Part shown: in pieces, positions 4,780 through 9,404 of the stretch
Position numbering within the stretch: position 1 is the first letter of the stretch
Layout: each line of letters opens with the position of its first letter
Assembly (NCBI GenBank): GCA_047611425.1
Contig: JBLFWJ010000135.1
Coordinates: forward strand, 1 to 9,404
Source of the DNA: JBLFWJ01 sp047611425
GTDB taxonomy: Bacteria; Bacteroidota; Bacteroidia; UBA10329
Direction: 5' to 3'
Length of the DNA: 9,404 nt
Translations under genes and position numbers: made by a program
Notes under the pieces: generated by a model
The model's database searches: none
Told to the model about the DNA's origin: nothing
The model's input: the letters and a program-made list of their open reading frames with translations, nothing else

Positions 4780-5922
4780 TTATTTCAAAAGGATTTTTGA
4801 GATAACTAATTTCTGGATCTCAGAGGTTCCTTCACCTATTGTACACAGTTTAGAATCACGGTAAAACTTCTCGGCTGGAAAGTCTTTGATGTAGCCATAT
4901 CCACCATGAATCTGTACAGCTTCAGTACTATTCCTAACACATACTTCTGAGGCGAAATACTTAGCCATAGCTGATTGAAGTGTTACGTTCTCACCATGGT
5001 CTTTCATATCCGCAGCATGCATGGTCATCAATTCAGCTGCATCGTATTCTGTTGCCATATCGGCCAACTTGAATGCAATGCCTTGAAAATGTGCAATTGG
5101 CTTCCCGAATTGAACGCGTTCTTTGGCATATTTGACTGAACAATCCAACGCGCCTTTTGCAATCCCTAAAGAGACGGCAGCAATGGAAATTCTTCCTCCA
5201 TCCAACACCTTCATGGCTTGAACGAATCCCTGTCCGACTTCTCCCAATCTGTTTGTATCAGGGATACGGCAATCTTGAAAAATCATTTCGGCCGTTTCAG
5301 AAGCACGCATACCAAGCTTATTCTCCTTCTTACCTGCTAGAAATCCTGGCGTTCCTCTTTCCACTACAAAAGCTGTCATTCCTTTTGAATCACCCTTCTC
5401 CCCTGTTCGTACAATCACAACAGCGATATCACCAGTGATGCCGTGTGTAATAAAATTCTTCGCTCCATTGATAATCCAGTCGTCTCCATCTTGAATGGCC
5501 GTTGTTTCCATTCCTCCTGCATCCGAACCTGTGTTGTGCTCGGTTAATCCCCAGGCACCAATCCACTCGCCAGAAGCCAATTTTGGTAACCACTTTTCCT
5601 TTTGAGCTTCATTTGCATGCTGCAGAATATGCCCAGTGCACAATGAGTTATGTGCAGCTACAGACAAACAGATACTTCCACAAACGCGGCCGATTTCGGT
5701 CAATGCCGTTACATAATCGGTGTACTTAAATCCAGCACCACCATATTCTTGCGGTACAAGAATGCCCATCAATCCTAGTTCGCCCATTTTGTGAAATAGG
5801 TCGGCCGGAAATTCTTGGCTCTCATCCCACTCCATCATTTTTGGACGAATGTTCTGCTCTGCAAAATCACGCACCATTGAGGCGACCATTTGCTGATTCT
5901 CTGATAATTGAAAATCTATCAT
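4780..5922 (-). CDS. Acyl-CoA dehydrogenase (short-chain/butyryl-CoA type)
   Basis: This is an FAD-dependent dehydrogenase that oxidises acyl-CoA to trans-2-enoyl-CoA and passes electrons to electron-transfer flavoprotein. Length (380 aa) and layout match the short-chain or butyryl-CoA group. The N-terminal helical domain covers about 1-120. The first signature, WGLTEHNTGSDAGG, lies at 124-137, before the middle beta domain. The C-terminal helical domain holds KERVQFGKPI (267-276), QIHGGYGY (337-344) and KFYRDSK. E364 in IGEGTSEIQ is in the position of the catalytic base of SCAD/MCAD. Exact substrate chain length cannot be read from sequence; branched-chain or general acyl-CoA use is possible. 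It starts 2 nt after the apt stop, so the two are cotranscribed, although no shared pathway is obvious. Confidence 0.95.
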   Translation of the reverse strand: MIDFQLSENQQMVASMVRDFAEQNIRPKMMEWDESQEFPADLFHKMGELGLMGILVPQEYGGAGFKYTDYVTALTEIGRVCGSICLSVAAHNSLCTGHILQHANEAQKEKWLPKLASGEWIGAWGLTEHNTGSDAGGMETTAIQDGDDWIINGAKNFITHGITGDIAVVIVRTGEKGDSKGMTAFVVERGTPGFLAGKKENKLGMRASETAEMIFQDCRIPDTNRLGEVGQGFVQAMKVLDGGRISIAAVSLGIAKGALDCSVKYAKERVQFGKPIAHFQGIAFKLADMATEYDAAELMTMHAADMKDHGENVTLQSAMAKYFASEVCVRNSTEAVQIHGGYGYIKDFPAEKFYRDSKLCTIGEGTSEIQKLVISKILLK

Positions 5923-5924
5923 CT

Positions 5925-6452
5925 CTAATATTCTACTAAGGTTAACAGCTGCTCGCTGTACTTTTTCAAAGGCTCGGTTCCATTAAGGAACGAAAGGCCT
6001 ACAACAAATGAGAAGCCGGCTACATTTCCATCTTGCTTCTTTATCAATTCGGCTGCAGCACATGCTGTTCCGCCCGTGGCGAGAAGGTCATCATGCACTA
6101 AAACGTTCATTCCAGAAGTGACTGCATCAACATGCATTTCTACTTCTGCTTGCCCGTATTCTAATTCGTAAGCATGAGACACTGTTTTATATGGAAGCTT
6201 ACCAGCTTTTCTCACTGGAATAAATGGAACGCGTAATCCTGTTGCGACCATCATCCCAAATAGAAAGCCTCTGCTTTCAACTCCAACAACGGCATCAATT
6301 TTCCAATCGCCCATCTGAGCCACCATGTGCTCGGCAATATCAACGGACAACTGATGATCCATTAATATAGGTGTGATGTCCTTGAACATTATGCCCGGCT
6401 TTGGAAAGTCGGGTACGTTGCGAATGGCTTGTTTAATACGGTCTTGAAGCAT
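5925..6452 (-). CDS. apt: Adenine phosphoribosyltransferase
   Basis: Apt salvages adenine by joining it to PRPP to give AMP and pyrophosphate in the cytoplasm. The 175-residue length is normal. The N-terminus RIKQAIRNVPDFPKPGIMFKDITPIL is the diagnostic adenine-binding region. GVESRGFLFG (57-66) and LEYGQAEVEMH follow. The PRPP-binding motif VLVHDDLLATGGTA lies at 117-130; its H120 replaces the more usual V or I before the DD pair, a minor change. The start gives a standard MLQDRIKQAI N-terminus. It lies 93 bp after the helix-hairpin-helix gene and 2 nt before the acyl-CoA dehydrogenase gene. A 6-bp inverted repeat (AAATTG 6466-6471, CAATTT 6477-6482) lies just upstream of its ATG. No clear promoter was found. 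Confidence 0.97.
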   Translation of the reverse strand: MLQDRIKQAIRNVPDFPKPGIMFKDITPILMDHQLSVDIAEHMVAQMGDWKIDAVVGVESRGFLFGMMVATGLRVPFIPVRKAGKLPYKTVSHAYELEYGQAEVEMHVDAVTSGMNVLVHDDLLATGGTACAAAELIKKQDGNVAGFSFVVGLSFLNGTEPLKKYSEQLLTLVEY

Positions 6453-6545
6453 TTAGTGCTTATCCAAATTGGGCTGCAATTTTACAACAAGTTCAGTGAA
6501 TAGTGAAAAGCTGCCAGCGATTAGTTAGCCGGACAGATCAATTAG

Positions 6546-7514
6546 TTACTCTGCTATCAAATATGGCCTCAGTTTTTGAAGCAGCTCTGGATTGATAAGG
6601 TGGATCTTGCCTAAATCTGAAACCTGCTTAAACGGGCCGTGTTGTTGTCGGTAATTGACTATCGCTTTGGCCACATTGTACTTTATATAAGGGTGATTCT
6701 TTATATCCTCGTAGGTGGCGGTATTGATGTTGATGGCTTGAAGTAATTCTGCGGTAACAAAAATTTCAGCCTCTATACCTGCATACCTGGCTGAATCCAT
6801 TCCCCACACATCAAGCAATTGCTCCTTGGAATGAAAGCCACCGAGGTTGTTCCTGAATTTGACGATTCGTCTGGCAAATGATGGCCCAATTCCATAAAGC
6901 TTAACTAGTTCTAATGTGTCTGTCAAGTTGAGATTAATGCTGAGCTTTTTGAATTCCTTTTTGGGCCATTTTCGTTTGGTTGTATCCTTTTTGAATTCTC
7001 GCTTCGGGTATTCCTTTTTTACCCACTTCTTTCTTGCAACGGTGTCGGGTAGCTGAATGAACGATTCTATTTCAGAGAAGATGTGATTAAGCATATTAAT
7101 CTTACCCAATTCTTGTTTGCTCTTGAAACCGTTACGCTCCTTTTGGATTCTGACCATCACCTGAGCTTGCTTTGGAGAAAGGCCAAGTTCTCTCCAACCA
7201 AGACTGTCAAGCGCATTTGGGTTAAATGCCACCAGCTCCTTTTTGAGTTTTGGTTCATACTTCTTCTTTGATTTCCATGGTTTGGCTTGGTCGGCACTAT
7301 CGATCTGAGCATGCAGTTTTACAAAATGCTCTGGCCCAAGGAATTTGATTGACTCTAGACTTTTGACCGGCTCTCTTAGACTTAAATAAAGTTGAATGCA
7401 GGAAAGGATTAAAATGAAAACAGAGAATGAGATGATTCTGGTTTTCTCTTGGGAATGGAAAGCCAGATAGTCTTTGATCCATTGCAAGAAAGATGTTCCA
7501 TCTGGGGCACGCAT
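6546..7514 (-). CDS. Membrane-anchored helix-hairpin-helix (ComEA-like) protein
   Basis: A protein with one predicted membrane span and repeated helix-hairpin-helix units, probably binding DNA without sequence specificity. Numbered from the ATG at 7514 (322 aa), the span is at about 27-45 (RIISFSVFILILSCIQLYL). Three HHH-like units follow at about 96-142, 196-239 (KLYGIGPSFARRIVKFRN, the clearest) and 261-306 (ININTATYEDIKNHPYIKYN). Between the first two lies a lysine-rich linker (about 160-190) with a degenerate KKEFKK-type repeat. ComEA-like proteins help take up DNA, and Bacteroidota carry many such HHH proteins of unproven role; competence is inference only. The frame stays open to an ATG at 7592, adding 26 cysteine-containing residues. 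I prefer 7514 because 7592 would sit only 5 bp from the divergent gene. Confidence 0.85.
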   Translation of the reverse strand: MRAPDGTSFLQWIKDYLAFHSQEKTRIISFSVFILILSCIQLYLSLREPVKSLESIKFLGPEHFVKLHAQIDSADQAKPWKSKKKYEPKLKKELVAFNPNALDSLGWRELGLSPKQAQVMVRIQKERNGFKSKQELGKINMLNHIFSEIESFIQLPDTVARKKWVKKEYPKREFKKDTTKRKWPKKEFKKLSINLNLTDTLELVKLYGIGPSFARRIVKFRNNLGGFHSKEQLLDVWGMDSARYAGIEAEIFVTAELLQAININTATYEDIKNHPYIKYNVAKAIVNYRQQHGPFKQVSDLGKIHLINPELLQKLRPYLIAE

Positions 7515-7527
7515 AGCGCAAGCTATG
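7512..7527. other. Inverted repeat at the proposed HHH gene start
   Basis: Perfect 6-bp arms CATAGC (7512-7517) and GCTATG (7522-7527) flank GCAA. On the minus strand the second arm contains the ATG at 7514-7512, so the start codon would be paired. On the plus strand the arm is followed by a T-rich run (7528-7536), terminator-like but with no plus-strand gene before it. Confidence 0.5.
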
Positions 7528-7597
7528 TTATTTTTTCTAGCACCGCAAGCATTATGTTGAATCGGGCAAAATGCATTATCATTGTTCTTCAAGAATC

Positions 7598-7852
7598 ATG
7601 GAAGAACCCAAAGGAATTAATTACACGAAGCGCGTTGAGCAGGCCAACAACCCATTGCATGGCGTGAAACTGGCGACCATGCTGGATTACCTGTTAGAAG
7701 AGTATGGTTGGGAGGCGCTGGGCCAAGAGATTCGGATTAAGTGTTTTACGAAGGACCCAAGTGTTAAATCGAGTTTGAAGTTTTTACGGAAAACGGACTG
7801 GGCTCGAAAGAAGGTGGAGGATTTTTATTTGAAGACGGTTGGGAATAAGTGA
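7598..7852 (+). CDS. VF530-family small DNA-binding protein
   Basis: An 84-residue protein that fits the VF530 (DUF2132) family, named after a Vibrio fischeri protein whose solved structure suggested DNA binding. The signature is almost complete: NNPLHGVKLATMLDYLLEEY near residues 17-36, then GWEALGQEIRIKCFTKDPSVKS and SLKFLRKTDWARKKVEDFYL. The start at 7598 (MEEPKGINYT) is preferred over an in-frame ATG nine codons upstream because the family begins shortly before the NNPLHG motif. Family members are about 70-85 residues. It is the first gene after the strand switch and diverges from the HHH gene. The cellular role is not established, and the sequence gives no more specific hint. Confidence 0.9.
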   Translation: MEEPKGINYTKRVEQANNPLHGVKLATMLDYLLEEYGWEALGQEIRIKCFTKDPSVKSSLKFLRKTDWARKKVEDFYLKTVGNK

Positions 7853-7861
7853 ATAGTGCCC

Positions 7862-7882
7862 TTCGACAGGCTCAGGATGACA
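7862..7882 (+). repeat. REP-like element, copy A
   Basis: TTCGACAGGCTCAGGATGACA lies 9 bp past the VF530 stop. It shares TTCGAC, GCTCAG and TGACA with copies at 7970 and 8193. Confidence 0.75.
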
Positions 7883-7933
7883 ACGGTTTGGCACTTGTTG
7901 CGTCCTACGGCCGTGAGCTCCCGTTGGTCGGAC

Positions 7934-7957
7934 AGTTACTGCCTGCGGCAGTGAACT
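7934..7957. other. Hairpin within the repeat cluster
   Basis: AGTTACTGCC pairs with GGCAGTGAACT around a TGC loop, 10 pairs with one bulged G. It has no U-tract, so it is more like a REP palindrome than a terminator. Confidence 0.6.
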
Positions 7958-7969
7958 CGCTACGCTCGG

Positions 7970-7991
7970 TTCGACTCCGCTCAGTGTGACA
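7970..7991 (+). repeat. REP-like element, copy B
   Basis: TTCGAC, TCC, GCTCAG and TGTGACA: the same element as copy C with one extra base and changes in the spacer. It is preceded by CGCTACGCTCGG, another cluster-type phrase. Confidence 0.7.
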
Positions 7992-8020
7992 GCTTGTACT
8001 GATGGCTTGGGGCTGCGTTA

Positions 8021-8045
8021 GGGATGGTAGCGGCATCCTTTTTTT
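8021..8045 (+). terminator. Possible intrinsic terminator, plus strand
   Basis: GGATG (8022-8026) pairs with CATCC (8034-8038) around a 7-nt loop and is followed by seven T's. A G-U pair can extend it. It lies about 170 bp after the VF530 gene and could end that transcript. The short stem, and its place inside a repeat cluster, keep confidence moderate. Confidence 0.5.
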
Positions 8046-8062
8046 ATTCCTCGATTGCAGGC

Positions 8063-8098
8063 AGATTCTTCACTACGCTGCGCTTCGTTCTGAATGAC
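8063..8098 (+). repeat. Second repeat type (GATTCTTC...GAATGAC)
   Basis: The stretch begins AGATTCTTCACTACGCT and ends CGTTCTGAATGAC. Read on the minus strand it encodes the VIQNEAQRSEES-type peptide known from many spurious annotations. It is distinct from the TTCGAC element but sits in the same cluster. Confidence 0.65.
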
Positions 8099-8192
8099 GG
8101 TAAATTGAAGGAGGACTTGCCAAAAAAAGATATAGTGGACAGCCCGGCCCCGCGCCTTCGCTTCGAGTGCCTGAGCGACCACGCATAGACAC

Positions 8193-8213
8193 TTCGACAA
8201 GCTCAGTGTGACA
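8193..8213 (+). repeat. REP-like element, copy C
   Basis: TTCGACAAGCTCAGTGTGACA differs from copy A only in the spacer and at two bases after GCTCAG. It has the same orientation as copies A and B. Confidence 0.75.
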
Positions 8214-8275
8214 ACTCGGGCCACCCAACGCGGGGTAACGCCCAAATACTTTTTGAGTTCGACTGCCCTTCGACC

Positions 8276-8292
8276 CTTCGAGAGCCTCGGGG
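8276..8292. repeat. Short hairpin, related REP-like sequence
   Basis: CTTCGAG and CTCGGGG form 7 pairs (two G-U) around AGC. It follows a partial CCCTTCGAC phrase at 8267-8275, so it is probably a decayed or alternative form of the cluster element. Confidence 0.5.
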
Positions 8293-8356
8293 ACCTCTCC
8301 GCTTAGGATGCCTGTATTGCCTTAAAACTGAAAATGCTCTTCGGTGCTTTTAAGAA

Positions 8357-8364
8357 TACCTTTG
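8357..8364 (+). promoter_or_regulatory. Possible -7 box of the NYN gene
   Basis: TACCTTTG matches TAnnTTTG exactly and lies 18 bp before the NYN start codon. I see no good TTTG/TTG partner 19-21 bp upstream, so this is a weaker call than the two minus-strand promoters. Confidence 0.45.
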
Positions 8365-8382
8365 GTCTAAAGACGAATAACG

Positions 8383-9114
8383 ATGAATACGAATTTGGCG
8401 GTACTGATTGACGGGGACAATATTCCTTCGGCACATGTGAAGGAGATGATGGAGGAGATTGCGAAGTATGGCAACCCTACGATTAAACGGATTTATGGCG
8501 ACTGGACGAAGCCGCATTTGACGAAGTGGAAGAATTTGCTGCTTGAGAATGCGATTACTCCGATACAGCAATACGCCTATACTACGGGTAAGAATGCTAC
8601 GGACTCGGCTATGATTATTGATGCAATGGATATTCTGTATTCGGAGAAAGTGGAGGGGTTCTGTCTGGTATCGAGCGATAGTGATTTTACGCGCCTTGCT
8701 ACGCGGTTGCGCGAAGCGGGTATGAAGGTGTACGGCATTGGGGAGAAGAAGACTCCAAACCCTTTTATTGTGGCGTGCGACAAGTTCATTTACATTGAAA
8801 TATTAAAGAGTGATTCGGATGATTCTGAATTGAAAGCGGGTGATGAGAAAAAGGCGAAGGCTTTGGTTGATAAGGTGACGCCTCAATTGATTCGTTTGAT
8901 TTCGTCTACGATTTCGGATGAGGCGGATGATGATGGCTGGGCGTTTCTTGGTGATGTGGGTAGCCTGATGCAGAAGAAGATGCCAAACTTTGATTCGAGG
9001 AACTTTGGGTTTATGAAGTTGACGCCTTTGATCGCTTCTATTGGGAAGTTTGAGATTGAACAACGGGAAGGCGCTAAGAAGCGCAGCAAGTTGATCTATG
9101 TTCGGAATAAGTAG
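8383..9114 (+). CDS. NYN (PIN-like nuclease fold) protein with C-terminal LOTUS/OST-HTH-like region
   Basis: The N-terminal two thirds is a NYN/LabA-like PIN domain, a fold of metal-dependent RNases. The acidic pocket is intact: D10 and D12 in LIDGDNIP, D74 in KNATDSAMIIDAMD, and D99 and D101 in LVSSDSDFTRL, followed by the typical GMKVYGIGEKKTPNPF. A charged linker (about 142-157) leads to residues 158-243, with LVDKVTPQLIRLI, WAFLGDVGSLMQKKMPNFD and a KLIYVR end, resembling the LOTUS/OST-HTH domain, a putative RNA-binding winged helix. This NYN-plus-LOTUS layout is widespread in bacteria; RNA cleavage is likely but its substrate is unknown. It is not next to any toxin-antitoxin partner. It stands alone on the plus strand after the repeat cluster, with a possible promoter box at 8357-8364. 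Confidence 0.9.
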   Translation: MNTNLAVLIDGDNIPSAHVKEMMEEIAKYGNPTIKRIYGDWTKPHLTKWKNLLLENAITPIQQYAYTTGKNATDSAMIIDAMDILYSEKVEGFCLVSSDSDFTRLATRLREAGMKVYGIGEKKTPNPFIVACDKFIYIEILKSDSDDSELKAGDEKKAKALVDKVTPQLIRLISSTISDEADDDGWAFLGDVGSLMQKKMPNFDSRNFGFMKLTPLIASIGKFEIEQREGAKKRSKLIYVRNK

Positions 9115-9228
9115 GTCTATTATATAAAGACTTTGATTCACACAATGACGCAAAGGCGCAATGAGTTCATTTGAGCAGGCGTCTAAAATGAGACAACTCC
9201 GTGTTTGGGAAAGCAGCATTTTCGCAAC

Positions 9229-9404
9229 ATGAAAGCACCACTTCTTTTCATTTCGATTCTACTTTATTCTCTTTCAATTTTCGCACAAGAACCAGTTGAG
9301 CTTTCCATTGGAACCGAGACTCCAGCCATCAATGCAAAGGATTATTTAGGAAAGGACTTTTCGTTGAGAGGTGCATTAAATGAAGGGCCTGTAGTGGTGG
9401 TTTT
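9229..9404 (+). CDS. Exported thioredoxin-fold (peroxiredoxin/AhpC-TSA-like) protein, N-terminal fragment
   Basis: Only the first 58 codons are in the window. Residues 1-19 (MKAPLLFISILLYSLSIFA) form a typical signal peptide with a likely cut before QEPVELS, so the product is probably periplasmic or secreted. What follows, TPAINAKDYLGKDFSLRGAL and then GPVVVVF, matches the opening of AhpC-TSA/redoxin domains, where P-x-F or P-x-I, a D-x-x-G-x-x-x-x-L stretch and a V-V-V-F strand precede the active-site cysteine. The cysteine itself would lie just beyond the edge, so peroxiredoxin and TlpA/ResA-like thioredoxin cannot be told apart. The gap from the NYN stop is 114 bp; I found no clear promoter in it. 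A CAATGACGCAAAGGCGCAATGA phrase lies at 9143-9164. Confidence 0.75.
   Translation, partial: MKAPLLFISILLYSLSIFAQEPVELSIGTETPAINAKDYLGKDFSLRGALNEGPVVVV

Larger units (their letters stand above)
7853..8382. other. Gene-free interval of about 530 bp built of REP-like repeats
   Basis: No convincing gene lies here. The open frames across it translate repeat DNA; the reverse frame at 8018-8245 contains an NEAQRSEES segment, a product of a common intergenic repeat. The stretch holds three copies of a TTCGAC..GCTCAG..TGACA element, a GATTCTTCACTACGCT..GAATGAC element, several hairpins and a T-tailed hairpin at 8021-8045. It looks richer in G+C than the flanking genes. The last 60 bp are ordinary and hold the NYN gene's probable promoter box. 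Confidence 0.75.

Noticed and set aside
4775..4782. TAATTTTG as a second -7 box before rpsU
   Set aside because: It overlaps the upstream element of the better promoter and lacks its own upstream box.
6466..6482. AAATTG/CAATTT inverted repeat as a terminator of the HHH gene or a purine riboswitch for apt
   Set aside because: It is a 6-bp A/T-rich stem without a U-tract, and no conserved purine-riboswitch core was seen.
8018..8245. Minus-strand open frame of 75 codons with an NEAQRSEES segment
   Set aside because: It lies wholly in the repeat cluster, shows no domain, and the RSEES-type peptide is the usual false translation of a dispersed repeat.
7859..8292. CRISPR-like array
   Set aside because: The copies are divergent, unevenly spaced (about 108 and 223 bp) and lack uniform spacers or cas genes.
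8350..9219. Minus-strand open frames opposite the NYN gene
   Set aside because: The NYN protein has intact catalytic motifs; the reverse frames are low-complexity and match nothing.

Overview
The window is a chromosomal housekeeping segment from a member of the Bacteroidota, most likely Flavobacteriales or a close relative. Three things support this. Two well-placed promoters have the Bacteroidota layout TTTG-N19-TAnnTTTG rather than -35/-10 boxes. Nearly all genes lack a Shine-Dalgarno sequence, with rpsU a clear exception. The gene order (rpsU, Xer-type recombinase, short HPF, four tRNAs, tuf, tRNA-Trp, secE, nusG, rplK) is, as far as I recall, typical of that phylum. No species can be named from the sequence alone.

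Positions 1-7514 are read almost entirely on the minus strand, so transcription runs from high to low coordinates. From right to left they hold: a membrane-anchored helix-hairpin-helix protein; apt and an acyl-CoA dehydrogenase in a tight pair; rpsU with its own promoter, a strong SD and a terminator hairpin; xerC and hpf, closed by a good intrinsic terminator; and a separate promoter driving tRNA-Thr(TGT), tRNA-Tyr(GTA), tRNA-Gly(TCC), tRNA-Thr(GGT), tuf, tRNA-Trp(CCA), secE, nusG and rplK. rplK is cut by the window edge. This last block joins elongation factor Tu, the tRNAs it delivers, the SecE translocon subunit, NusG and ribosomal protein L11. It matches the E. coli order thrU-tyrU-glyT-thrT-tufB followed by secE-nusG-rplK, with tRNA-Trp inserted between tuf and secE.

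From about 7598 the strand switches to plus. A small VF530-type DNA-binding protein gene is followed by about 530 bp without a gene. That stretch is packed with REP-like repeats and short hairpins, one of which looks like a terminator. Next come a NYN (PIN-like) nuclease-fold protein with a C-terminal LOTUS/OST-HTH-like region, and the first 58 codons of an exported thioredoxin-fold protein.

I found no CRISPR array, prophage, insertion sequence, toxin-antitoxin pair or defence island. The most interesting signals are regulatory: the SD-bearing rpsU leader, the terminator whose U-tract runs into the xerC start codon, a 40-nt hairpin between tuf and tRNA-Trp, a possible structured leader before rplK, and the repeat cluster at 7853-8382.
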